Shown here: piece by piece, positions 1-12,000 of the stretch
How the letters are laid out: each line of letters opens with the position of its first letter
How positions within the stretch are numbered: the stretch's first letter is position 1
Assembly: GCA_965178125.1 (NCBI GenBank)
Contig: OZ237768.1
Span: forward strand, 62,001-126,000
DNA: 64,000 nucleotides
Source: Bilabrum cf. latius
Taxonomy: Eukaryota > Bigyra: Bicosoecida > Bigyra > Bicosoecida
Direction: 5' to 3'
Made by a program: the position numbers and the translations under genes
Notes under the pieces: generated by a model
Seen by the model: the letters and a program-made list of their open reading frames with translations, nothing else
Databases searched by the model: none
What the model was told of the DNA's origin: nothing

Positions 1-3000
1 GCTTTGCAGCTGGCCAGCGGGCCACTGACGGGCTGGGGCAGCTGCACGGCATTCGACTCCACCGGGTGGACGAGGATGCGGGGCTTTGCAGCTGGCCAGC
101 GGGCCACTGACGGGCTGGGGCAGCTGCACGGCATTCGACTCCACCGGGTGCACGAGGATGCGGGGCTTTGCAGCTGGCCAGCGGGCCACTGACGGGCTGG
201 GGCAGCTGCACGGCATTCGACTCCACCGGGTGGACGAGGATGCGGGGCTTTGCAGCTGGCCAGCGGGCCACTGACGGGCTGGGGCAGCTGCACGGCATTC
301 GACTCCACCGGGTGGACGAGGATGCGGGGCTTTGCAGCTGGCCAGCGGGCCACTGATGGGCTGGGGCTGCTGCACGGCATTCGACTCCACCGGGTGCACG
401 AGGCAGCTGCACGGCATTCGACTCCACCGGGTGGACGCGGATGCGGGGCTTTGCAGCTGGCCAGCGGGCCACTGATGGGCTGGGGCTGCTGCACGGCATT
501 CGACTCCACCGGGTGCACGAGGATGCGGGGCTTTGCAGCTGGCCAGCGGGCCACTGATGGGCTGGGGCTGCTGCACGGCATTCGACCCCACCGGGTGCAC
601 GAGGATGCGGGGCTTTGCAGCTGGCCAGCGGGCCACTGATGGGCTGGGGCAGCAGCACGGCATTCGACTCCACCGGGTGGACGAGGATGCGGGGCTTTGC
701 AGCTGGCCAGCGGGCCACTGATGGGCTGGGGCTGCTGCACGGCATTCGACTCCACCGGGTGCACGAGGATGCGGGGCTTTGCAGCTGGCCAGCGGGCCAC
801 TGATGGGCTGGGGCTGCTGCACGGCATTCGACTCCACCGGGTGCACGAGGATGCGGGGCTTTGCAGCTGGCCAGCGGGCCACTGATGGGCTGGGGCAGCT
901 GCACGGCATTCGACTCCACCGGGTGGACGAGGATGCGGGGCTTTGCAGCTGGCCAGCGGGCCACTGACGGGCTGGGGCAGCAGCACGGCATTCGACTCCA
1001 CCGGGTGGACGAGGATGCGGGGCTTTGCAGCTGGCCAGCGGGCCACTGACGGGCTGGGGCTGCTGCACAGCATTCGACTCCACCGGGTGCACGAGGATGC
1101 GGGGCTTTGCAGCTGGCCAGCGGGCCACTGATGGGCTGGGGCAGCTGCACGGCATTCGACTCCACCGGGTGCACGAGGATGCGGGGCTTTGCAGCTGGCC
1201 AGCGGGCCACTGATGGGCTGGGGCAGCTGCACGGCATTCGACTCCACCGGGTGGACGAGGATGCGGGGCTTTGCAGCTGGCCAGCGGGCCACTGACGGGC
1301 TGGGGCAGCTGCACGGCATTCGGCTCCACCGGGTGCACGAGGATGCGGGGCTTTGCAGCTGGCCAGCGGGCCACTGACGGGCTGGGGCTGCTGCACGGCA
1401 TTCGACTCCACCGGGTGCACGAGGATGCGGGGCTTTGCAGCTGGCCAGCGGGCCACTGATGGGCTGGGGCAGCTGCACAGCATTCGACTCCACCGGGTGC
1501 ACGAGGATGCGGGGCTTTGCAGCTGGCCAGCGGGCCACTGATGGGCTGGGGCAGCTGCACGGCATTCGACTCCACCGGGTGCACGAGGATGCGGGGCTTT
1601 GCAGCTGGCCAGCGGGCCACTGATGGGCTGGGGCTGCTGCACGGCATTCGACTCCACCGGGTGGACGAGGATGCGGGGCTTTGCAGCTGGCCAGCGGGCC
1701 ACTGATGGGCTGGGGCAGCTGCACGGCATTCGACTCCACCGGGTGCACGAGGATGCGGGGCTTTGCAGCTGGCCAGCGGGCCACTGACGGGCTGGGGCTG
1801 CTGCACGGCATTCGACTCCACCGGGTGCACGAGGATGCGGGGCTTTGCAGCTGGCCAGCGGGCCACTGACGGGCTGGGGCTGCTGCACGGCATTCGACTC
1901 CACCGGGTGCACGAGGATGCGGGGCTTTGCAGCTGGCCAGCGGGCCACTGATGGGCTGGGGCAGCTGCACGGCATTCGACTCCACCGGGTGCACGAGGAT
2001 GCGGGGCTTTGCAGCTGGCCAGCGGGCCACTGACGGGCTGGGGCAGCAGCACGGCATTCGACTCCACCGGGTGGACGAGGATGCGGGGCTTTGCAGCTGG
2101 CCAGCGGGCCACTGATGGGCTGGGGCAGCACCACGGCATTCGACTCCACCGGGTGGACGAGGATGCGGGGCTTTGCAGCTGGCCAGCGGGCCACTGACGG
2201 GCTGGGGCAGCTGCACGGCATTCGACTCTACCGGGTGGACGCGGATGCGGGGCTTTGCAGCTGGCCAGCGGGCCACTGACGGGCTGGGGCAGCAGCACGG
2301 CATTCGACTCCACCGGGTGGACGAGGATGCGGGGCTTTGCAGCTGGCCAGCGGGCCACTGACGGGCTGGGGCTGCTGCACGGCATTCGACTCCACCGGGT
2401 GCACGAGGATGCGGGGCTTTGCAGCTGGCCAGCGGGCCACTGACGGGCTGGGGCAGCAGCACGGCATTCGACTCCACCGGGTGCACGAGGATGCGGGGCT
2501 TTGCAGCTGGCCAGCGGGCCACTGATGGGCTGGGGCAGCAGCACGGCATTCGACTCCACCGGGTGCACGAGGATGCGGGGCTTTGCAGCTGGCCAGCGGG
2601 CCACTGATGGGCTGGGGCTGCTGCACGGCATTCGACTCCACCGGGTGGACGAGGATGCGGGGCTTTGCAGCTGGCCAGCGGGCCACTGACGGGCTGGGGC
2701 AGCAGCACGGCATTCGACTCCACCGGGTGCACGAGGATGCGGGGCTTTGCAGCTGGCCAGCGGGCCACTGATGGGCTGGGGCAGCTGCACGGCATTCGAC
2801 TCCACCGGGTGCACGAGGATGCGGGGCTTTGCAGCTGGCCAGCAGGCCAATGACGGGCTGGGGCTGCTGCACGGCATTCGACTCCACCGGGTGCACGAGG
2901 ATGCGGGGCTTTGCAGCTGGCCAGCGGGCCACTGACGGGCTGGGGCTGCTGCACGGCATTCGACTCCACCGGGTGGACGAGGATGCGGGGCTTTGCAGCT

Positions 3001-3014
3001 GGCCAGCGGGCCAC
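1..3014. repeat. 82-bp tandem satellite array (about 36 units), cut by left window edge
   Basis: An 82-bp unit is repeated head to tail. Units start at 4, 86, 168, 250 and 332, then every 82 bp from 451 to 2911, with a final partial unit from 2993 that degenerates near 3014. A 37-bp partial unit is inserted at about 403-439 and shifts the register once. Units are nearly identical and vary at a few fixed positions (GACGGG/GATGGG, CAGCTGCAC/CTGCTGCAC/CAGCAGCAC, GTGCAC/GTGGAC, CACGGC/CACAGC). Since 82 is not a multiple of 3, successive units fall in different frames, so the overlapping 62-codon ORFs are an artefact. The array begins mid-unit at base 1 and so continues to the left. Function unknown. 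Confidence 0.97.
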
Positions 3015-3232
3015 TATCGGCCTGGATGCTGTCGGAGGACCGACGTGACGGAGCAGAGGCGTGCGTAGGCAGTTTATGAGTGCATGGCCTAGGAGCTGCT
3101 ATGTTGTAGAGTGGATGCCTATTTGTTCGGCACAGAGATGAAGGCAGAGATAAAGACGGAGCAAGGTTGCCATAGCCCCCCCGGCTCGAGACCAGACCCC
3201 GGGGGGGCTTAATATGATCCTCAACACTTGTC
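3015..3232. other. Short spacer between satellite and delta-tubulin 3' end
   Basis: No gene seen. It holds the 3' flank of the minus-strand delta-tubulin gene, including a strong GC hairpin at 3174-3209. Confidence 0.6.
3174..3209 (-). other. Perfect 11-bp inverted repeat (hairpin) in delta-tubulin 3' flank
   Basis: AGCCCCCCCGG at 3174-3184 is the exact reverse complement of 3199-3209, separated by 14 nt. On the minus strand it starts about 24 nt after the delta-tubulin stop codon. It could form a stable 3'-UTR hairpin. Any role in RNA processing is inference. Confidence 0.5.
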
Positions 3233-5845
3233 TCAACCAAACCCACCTTCGTCCTCGCCAGGAAGCCCATAGACCGGCGGGCGGCCATCATTGCCAACGA
3301 ATCTCTTCTGATATGCTTTACCAGCCCCCCTACTGGCTTTTCGCCGAGCAAGATGACGCTACCCTTCGCCATGACCCCCGCTTGCCCTGCGCTCTGCCCC
3401 GCCAGCGCCTTCAGAAACCAGGCCCCCGCTGGCCACTTCGGCCGCCGCCCCCAGCAGATTCCCCAGGAGATCCCTTCCCAGGCCAGCCTTCTCGTAGTGG
3501 TGCATCCCCACCCCGGTTGCAACGGCTGCAGCGCACTGCCGCACGCTCTCCCACGCCGCAGCCCGCCCCTCCCCCGAGCCCTCCGCCCACACGGCGCACA
3601 TCCCGGCTGCGCCCAGAGGGACAGGAGATGCAGCCAGCGCGCCGCCGGGCGCACCCTCCCCGCCTTGCAGTGCAGTGCAGCCCGCCGCCCACGGCCCCGC
3701 CACCTCCTGCAGCTCCGCTCGGCCCACTCCCCGGAGGGTGAGCAGCGAGCCGGCCGATGAGGGCGCATCGCCATATGCAGCACCCGCGTCACCTGCGTGC
3801 CTCGCCAGCTCCAGAGCGAACGTTCGTCGAGACAGCGAAGCCAGTGAATCCCCCTGGGAGGGATCCGCGGGAATAGACCGCAGCTCGCGCAGAGCCGCCA
3901 GCGAGGCGCCAGGGGCCGAGCCAGGGGCAGCTCCCAATCGAGCCAACGGGGCCTCGGGGGAGGTCGGGACTAGCGGAACCTCGCGCGCGGCGCCCCTCCC
4001 CGGATCCGCCCGCATGGCAGCGATGGCCCGTGGCAGTTTGCCCCCCTCCGCACCGGCGCTCCCCCCGTCCTCCAAGGTGCTCCCTCTGGCCTTCACGCCA
4101 GTGCACGGTAGCAGCACACCGCACAGACGGGCACAGGCCACCTCGTTCATCTGGGACAGGGTGACACCCCACCGCCGCGCCGAGAGCCCCTCGCCCCTAG
4201 GCCCCCCTGCCCCGCCCGCCCCCCCCCTCCTCCTCCTCGCCGCACTGGCCGCACCCGCGGAGGACTCGGCCGCCGCATCCGCCAGCTCGTCGTTCCGCAG
4301 CATCACAACTGCATCGGAGGCCAGGCAGGAGGCACCCAGGCTCAGTGCCGCGTTGGTGTGCTGCACCGCCGTCTCCCCACCATCCAGCGGCCACACGATC
4401 ACGCTCGCGATGGGCACGCTGGGGTAGGCAGCTCGCAGCGCCCCCGCCACCAGTGGGCCCATCCCTGACCCTGTGCCCCCGGCGGCGCTGTGGAGCACCA
4501 AAAAGCCGCCGCACCCGCCCCCCTCCGCTCCCGCTGCCCCTGCCCCTGCCCCTCCTGACCCTGCAGTGCCCTGCACCTTAAGCCACCCAGCCCGCCCTTC
4601 CTCCTCCTCGTCCTCCTAGCCCCTCTCCTGCAGCCCCGCAGCGACGCCCCCAGCCGCGCTGACCTCCCGCTCCACGCACTCCATCACCGCGGGGAGCAGT
4701 AGCGGTCCCACGGACAAGTGCCCCTGCGCCCAGTTATTCGAACACCCTAGCCAGCCACGCCCACGCCCACGCCCCCACCCCCGTCCGCGCCCGCTCCCCT
4801 CGCCCCCAGCACCCACCCCCGCCGCCTCAGCAATGGTAGGTGCACCTGCCCCGGTGCCGCCGGAGCTCGCCCCCCTGCCACCTGCGCCGCGAGTACCCCC
4901 CGCCGCGTGGGGCGCAAACCGCCAAGCCGGGCTGCTGCGCAACCTACGCGCGGCGCCGCTTGCCGCTCTTGTAGCGTACTCGATCGCCTGGCGGAGCCGC
5001 TGTTCTGCGGTCTGCTTGCGCCGATCCGCCGCCGATATTCGACCAGGGGCAGCGTAAGCGGCGGATTCCTGCAGCTGAGCACCGCCAGAACCGGAACCGG
5101 AACCAGGGCGTCTCTCTCCTGCCCCGCCTTTGGGCGCGCACCTGCTGCCCAACGACCCTCCTCGCCTGGACGCTCCACCAATTGTGTGTCCCGGCCGTGT
5201 ACTGGGCCCCCTTGCCATCCTACCCACGCTGCTCCTGTCAGTGCCCCTTCCACTCCGCCTTCCCCTGCCTCTGCCAGCACCTCGTTGTCGCGGCACAGAA
5301 GGTTTGCGACCACTGCGGTGCCCGCCTTCCTCGTGATGCCCGCCCCTCCTTCCAGAGGGTAGTCCTCTCGATACACCCGATGCTATCGGCTCACTGGGCT
5401 CCTCAACTTCCACCTCCTCTGGCCGCATGGCCTGTTCGGCCGCCTCGACGGCTGCCTGAGCAACCCTCCTTCGCACTACCACGCTCTGCCTGCGCTGCTC
5501 TTCGACCACTGAAGCAACCACTCTAGGTTCTGAATCTACTAGAATTGCACGCGCGAGCAGGTCTGGTGCGTTGTCGTTCGCTATCTCGCGCAGTTTCCTG
5601 GACAGTGCCTCTTGCTCTGCAGACAGCGGCTCATCGGGCTCACCCGGGCGCGGGGCCGGGGCCACCCATGGCCGCAGCCGCGCCCTCCGAAAGAAACGAT
5701 TCTCAGCCACAGCGGCAGATCGGGGACTCGAGTCTCTTGCCGCAGCAGCGCTGCGAGCAAGCGCGTTCAAAAGCTGGGTGCCAAGCTGGTTGCCGCATTG
5801 TCCAACCATTACTGTGATAACACATGTCGACGCTAGATCCGCCAT
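3233..5845 (-). CDS. TUBD1: Delta-tubulin (870 aa, two in-frame UAG)
   Basis: Delta-tubulin is a centriole/basal-body tubulin needed for triplet microtubules. The N-terminus (about residues 8-20) has the tubulin VGQCGNQLG motif. ARAILVDSEPRVV then matches the delta-tubulin ARAVLVDMEP segment. A GCSNNWAQGH motif precedes the nucleotide-binding AGGTGSGMG loop, followed by the IVWPL and VTLSQMNE segments. The C-terminal half has YEKAGL and a late GKAY motif matching the KAY of the family C-terminus. ATG is at 5845 and the stop is TGA at 3233-3235. TAG at 4616 and 3359 must be read through; the KAY segment lies after the second one. The protein is about twice the usual 450 aa because of Gly/Arg/Ser-rich insertions. 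No introns are needed. It is divergent from the SFI1-like gene. Confidence 0.88.
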
Positions 5846-6019
5846 GATTTCAAAACTAAACTTAGACCAGCAAACATAAAAAGCACATCATATTAGCGCC
5901 ACGATGCTGGATAGTTCGGCCCGAGTTGCAGTTGTCATTGTAGCGTGCATTCCAGTCTTGGCTGAACCGATTCTATGATTTGAGTCTTCGCGTGCTCCGC
6001 ACTAGCCCTCTTGGGCAGC
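5846..6019. promoter_or_regulatory. Divergent promoter between delta-tubulin and SFI1-like gene
   Basis: These 174 bp separate the two start codons (5845 minus, 6020 plus). The stretch is clearly more AT-rich than the flanking exons. Both products belong to the centriole/basal-body apparatus, so a shared bidirectional promoter is plausible. No specific TATA or factor site is convincing. Confidence 0.5.
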
Positions 6020-9000
6020 ATGTCTGCTTCTGTTGGCGCCCACATAGATATTACTGTTGCTGCAATCAGACATGCCGAGCTTTCGGGGCCTTCCGGCCGG
6101 ACATCTAGGCGGATGGGGGTCCATCATGTGACAAGCGCTATCGAACGCCTGTCAAAAGCCCACAAGCTTTCCGATCGGGATGTTCAAGGAGCATTCAGCC
6201 TTGTGTTAGAATTATCAAACATGGTGGAACCAGACTGGTACGTAAAACTGGAAAAGTACCGCGCAAATCTGGTAAGTCAGGCTTTGGCATCGCCCGCAAA
6301 GGTTCGCATTGTAGTTGCAGCCGCCGCTACAATTCATGTGTATTGTATCTTGCCTTGGCTCTGCTTTTGCAGGTGCGCTCCCCCGAACGACTTCGCCACA
6401 GGGCTCGATCGATGACCCCACTTTCGCCTGCGCTTGGGGATGGTACGCCAGATTTGGCCCGCAGTAGCAAAGCAAAATCGCGACCAAGGTCTGCTAGAAA
6501 CCGCTATGATGACTCAAGCATAGCGTCTGAAGCTGGATCTGATTGGGGCGCACCGGAAGTCACTGAAGCCCACGATGTCGGGATGGATGCGCATTCGCGG
6601 CACCGAGCAAGTGCTCCATTCCGGGCGGGTCTTCCTCGCCCCGCCCTGCTCGAGTCAAATATCCCCGGCATGATGCTTGGGCTCCCGCCCGCCCCTCACG
6701 GCCCCAGCACTGTGGCGTCCTCTTCGCCCCGAGGCTCGCCCCACCGAGCCACGGCGCCTGCCTCGGCCCCCCGAGGCCAGCATCAGCTCGAGGGTCGTCA
6801 GCGAGGAAGTCGGAGTCACAGGGGCTGGACCCAGCGGCGCAAATCTAGCAGGTTGCAAGGGGATGAATCTCCTAGTGATTTGGGTTCTCAGGTTTCAGGT
6901 GCAGGCGAGGAGGAGTCAAAGGCAAGCACCAGCGGGGGGGGCAGCGGTGCAAGCGAGGAGGAGGGGTTGGGTGTGGGTGTGGGTGTGGGTGCGGGCGTGG
7001 GCGTGGGCGTGGGCGGCCCGGAGGTTGCGGTGAGTGGTGGTAGATTGGCCAGGAGCAGCAGCGGGAGACGAAGAAAGGAAGGCAGCAGGAGAGGCAGCAG
7101 TGGCAGGGCAGGGCGCTCCCAGAAGGCACGTCTCAGGCAGTACGGCAAGTCTGCTTCATCCACGGGGAAGTTGAGGGGCAGCACTGGCAGGGGCAGGATG
7201 CAAGGTATGGATGGCCTTAATGCGCAGGGGCGGCGTGGTTAGGGCAGGACAGGGCGCAATCGCCCTGATGCTGTGCAACAGAACGAGTCTAAGCGAATCG
7301 AGAGGCGAAGACGGACAGGGGGCAAGCGTGGCACCTCGACTGCTGGTCGTGCCGGTGCTGCCGGCTCGGTGGCGACCGGTGACCTGCTTCGAGAGATTGG
7401 TATGACGAGTGGGTCAGGTGCAGGCAGCAAGGCAGTCCACTCAGACGACAGCGCTGGCATCGAGCACGCGATGCGGCAGGGGCTGTCCCCGGGCCGCCTC
7501 GGGCTGGCAGTGACACCGGCTGGAAGCAGGCCCCAGTCCTCGCCTGGGTCCGCGGACGAGGGGGCGGGGCAACAGGCCGGTGATGGCAGTGCAAAACATG
7601 AGGATGACGAGCACAAGCGATACCCAGACAGGGCGTTCGGGTGGTTTTGCGACATGTCGCTGTGCTTCAGGTACTGGAGACACGCGGTGAGGGCTCGCAA
7701 GGTGCATCGACAGCGGGCTAGAGAGAGGCTGCAGCGGGCTTCGGAGCTAGCCAGGCAGTCGGAGAGGGCCAAACAGTTGCGGGCTGGGTTTGAGGCCTTG
7801 CGAGCGCAGGCGGGTGAATCGAAGATGCCGAGGGTGCCGCACCCCGGCTTGGTGCGAGCTGTGTGGAAATGGATCGCAGTGGCAGTGCCCGAGGGTGGGG
7901 TGAGACGCACTTAGCTTGGTCACTGGTACGGTCCAGGGGACAGCGAGAGGGCGGATGGTCGCGTTGGTGACACGAGTGATGACACCGACAGCCGGTCGAG
8001 AGATGCCGCAGCAGCGCAGCCCGACTGGCACGTACCCGCTGAGGCCCTGCAGCAGGACGAGAGAGAGACAGTGGTGCGCAGCATCGTGGACGGGGATCCT
8101 GTCGGCGATTCGATGGGCTGGAGCAGAGGTAGTAGCGGGGTGCAGGGCGTGCTGCACGGAAAAGATGGGAAGAGGGTGCGTGCAGGAGCTGCATCAGCCT
8201 CTGGGTCTTGGTCTGCATCCTCGACGCACAGCCCCCTTCGACTGGCCCGCATGGCCATGGGCCAACGACCACGGAATTCAAGCGGCGGCACCACACCAGG
8301 ACCGAATGCTGAACAGCCGCATGTCTAGGCAGAAAGCGCAACCTCGATGCGAGCAGATCCGGATGGGCTAGCTGGCGCCCAGCCCAGACGGCGGCTCTAC
8401 GTCCTGCGGCGAGTGCAGCCGCCTGCCTTCCCGCGCAGCCGTATGCGGCGGTTCGATGCGGCCACTTCTGTCGCAGACGCAGCTATCTTGCTGCAGGCTT
8501 GGCGAGCTCTGCGGGCATCTGCCCTGGAGAGGAGGCGCGAGGAGGACAGGGACCGCGCCAGGGAACAAGCTACCCTGCAGAAGGCCGCGCTGATGTTTCG
8601 CGCGATGGGCGCTGCACGGGCCATCCGCACCTGGCGCGCATTTGCAGCTCCCAGGGCCAGGGTGCGGCAGGTTCTGGACGTGGCTGTGTCTCGGCTGGGA
8701 GCCAGGAGGTTGCAAGGTGGCTGGGAGCGGCTGAGGTCGCACGCACTGGCGCGCAGGCACGAGCGGAGGTCCATGTCAGTCGCCTCTCGGTAGTGGCGAG
8801 ACCGTCGGCAGGAGGAGGCGCTTAGGGGTTGGCTAGCGTGGGCTTCTGGTAGGGCCAGGCTGCGAGCGATTCGGGATCAGGTGCGTACCCGGCGCGCGGT
8901 AGGTGGCATCCTTGGGGCTCTTGGGAGGTGGAGAAAGTGGGCCGGAGACAGGCGCAGGGTGAGGCAGGCTGCCCGTGCCTTCCGGTGGCGGACGGTCAGC

Positions 9001-12000
9001 GGGAAGTGCCAAGAGGCTGTGGACAGGCTGCGAGAGCACGCGGCCCGGAGGAGGTGGAGGCGAGCGGCCGGACGACGGGCAGCACATTTTGGAGGTAGGC
9101 TCGCCTTGCGGCTTGCGTTGGCTCGGTGGCAAGCAGGGAAAGGGGCCGTGCAAGCAGAACGACGCGCCCGCATGCAGCGCGTGGTGGGGGCACTGCTCCA
9201 CGGCCGGGTCCGGAGGGGGCTGGTGCGTTGGAGAGAGTTCCTGCAGCAGAGGCAGCGCGGACGTGCCATGCTGCGGCGGGCCATCGCGGTGATGCAGGGG
9301 CGACAGGTGGCAGGGGCAATCCACCAGTGGAGGGGACTCGTGTCAGCCCGGCAGACCGACCGAGCCAAGCTGTAGAGAGCGGTTCGTCAGATGCGGCACG
9401 GAAGTGTTGGTCGGGGGCTCCGGTCCTGGGTGGCGTGGATGCAGGCTAGGAAGCAGGCCCGTGAACGCATGCGATCCGTTGCTCGCCGGCTCTTTGGGCG
9501 CCAGCAGGCTCGAGCCATTGCGAGGTGGCGCGAGTTTGTGAGCGCTCGGCAGCATGCGCGGGAGTCTATGCAGCGAGTTGTGCGTCGGATGCAGGGAGCG
9601 AGGGCGGGCCGGGCGCTGCGGACCTGGGTGTCCTGGGTGGAGGATAGGCGCGAGGGCAGAGAGCGCATGAGGGGCTGCGTGCGGCGCATGCAGATGCAGA
9701 GACAGGCAGCCGCGGTGGAGTGCTGGCGGGAGTTCGTGGACAGGCGGCACGTGGTACGGGAGCAGATGCGGGGGGTCATCGCTCGGTTGACGCTTGCGGG
9801 GGCGGGGCGGGCGCTCCGCCGGTTGCAGGAGCACGCGAGGGAGCGAGCGGCAGGGAGGGAGCGTCTGCGAGGCTGCATCGTCGAGCTGAGGAGCAGCGGC
9901 GCGAGGCGTGCGCTGCGGACCTGGGTGTCGTGGATGAACGCACGGCAGCAGGTGCGGGAGCAAATGCGCGGCGTGGTGGTGCGCATGTAGTTCGGGGCGG
10001 CCGGTCGCGCGCTGCGGACCTGGGTGTCGTGGATGAACGCACGGCAGCAGGTGCGGGAGCAAATGCGCGGCGTGGTGCTGCGCATGCAGTTCGGGGCGGC
10101 CGGTCGCGCGCTGCGGACCTGGGTTGGGTGGGTGCAGGATAGGCGAAGTAGGGTGCAGCGCGTGCAGCACGTCATGCACAGGTGGGCGCGCATGGGGGAG
10201 GCCAGAGCCCTCCGGCAGTGGGTGCAGTGGGCAAGGGAGCGGGCGGAGCGGCGGGCCATCATGCGGGCGGTTGCAACCAGGTGGCAGGCAGGCAAGCTGG
10301 GCGCTGGCTGGCGGTCCCTGCGAGAGCATGCCCTCCGGAGAAGGGAGCAGCGAGCGCTCTTGCGGAGGTGCGCAGCTCGGTGGGCCCATCAGAGCGTGGG
10401 GCGTGCGCTGCGCAAGCTTAGGGACCGAGCGAGGGCCCGCAGGTCCATTCGAGAGACAGCGGCCAGGGCGGCTGCCGCCTCTGGATAGGTGCAGGTGCGG
10501 CGAGCGATCCGAGTTTGGAGGGAGGCGGCGGCACGGCTGGGGCAGCAGAAGCAGGAGCGGCGAGCCGCGATGCGGCGCGCGGCCGCAGTGTGGCACTCCA
10601 AGGAGCAAAAGCTGCGGGTGCAGTGCTTCGATGCCCTCAAATCGCACTGGGGAAGGGAGAGAGAGCGGACCGCTGACATCGAGGAGAGGGTGCAGGAGCA
10701 CGCGAGGCGCCGCTTGAAGAACCGCGTGCTCCCACGGTGGTCTGCCTTCGTGCAGCAGAAGTAGAGCATGAGGCGGGCCGTGCAGGCGTTTGCGCGCAGC
10801 TCGGAGCACAGGGCACTCGTCACATGGAGAGCCTTCACGCAGGGCCGACAGCGCCACCGTGCCACGATGCTGGGAGCCGTGAGGAGGTGGCAGTCATAGG
10901 GGCTGGCCCGTGCTGTGGCGCAGTGGCGGCAGCATGCGGCTGATTCCAAGGGCACAAGGACCCGCATGCAGGTGGTGGTGCGCCGGCTTAGGAGCAGCGC
11001 ATCTTTGAGAGCCCTCAACCAATGGCGGGCGTGGGCCGGGGAGCGGTCGGAGATCCGCACCAAGCTTCATAGGGCGGTCCGTGGGATGCAACACGCGAGC
11101 GTTGGTCGGGGACTCCGGTCCTGGGTGGCGTGGATGCAGGCAAGGAAGCAGGCCCGCTCCACCAGGGCCCAGCAGCTGGAGCAGATGAGGAAGGTGCTGC
11201 CCGTGTGGAACAGCAGGCGGCTAGCGTCCGCCTGGCGCTCCTGGCAGGCGCTTTTGGCGGAGGCAGAGCGCAGGAGACATGCCATGAGGCCGGTCATACT
11301 GCGACTAAAGGGCATGCGTACAGGCAGGGCGCTGAGGTCATGGCGCCAGTGGACGGCTGGGCGGCGGGACGCAAAGCATGTGATGCGGCGGGCGGTGCTG
11401 GCCATGCAGAACGTGGGCCTGTCGCGGGCGCTCCGGAGGCTGAGGGAACACGCAGGGGCCAGGCAGGAGGGCAAGGCGATGATGGAGGCAGTCCTGAGGC
11501 GATTGCGGGTGGGCAAAGCGGCTGCAGCCCTTCGCACGTGGCGAGCGTTTGCAAGCGGCCAGAGTAGCCGCAAAGAGGCAGGCAGGCGGGTGCTGGCGCG
11601 GTGGCGGCACCAGGGGCTGGCTCGAGCAGTGTCCAGCTGGCGCGGCTGGCTGGAAGAGCGCCAGCAGCAGCGCGCCACCATGCACCGCGTGCTGGCTGCA
11701 CTTCGGATGTCCAGTGTGAAGCGGGCCATCGGGAGCTGGAGGGCCATGGTGGTAGAGCGGAGGCGGCTGTCAGGGGCAGCAGAGCGGGTGGTTCTATCGA
11801 TGCGACGAGCAGGAGAGCTTCGGGCTGTCAGGTAGTGGCGCGGATGGGCGGCAGCACAGCGCGGAAGGCAGGCCATCGACGCGGCGGCGGACCAGCACTG
11901 GTGGCTATTCAAGGCCTCTGCCGCTCTGAGGCTGTGGAGAGATTGGTACATCACGCGGCAGCGTGGAAGAGCCGTGGTTGAGTACCTCGGTACTCGCAGG

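Noticed and set aside
150-240. tRNA-like A-box and B-box matches in the 82-bp unit (TGGCCAGCGGG and ATTCGACTCC)
   Set aside because: The sequence around the B-box-like motif cannot form a T stem and there is no acceptor stem; chance matches in a GC-rich unit.
1-3068. Overlapping 62-codon ORFs and a 243-codon minus-strand ORF in the satellite
   Set aside because: They follow from the 82-bp period stepping through the three frames; no domain, no start context, and the frame changes with every unit.
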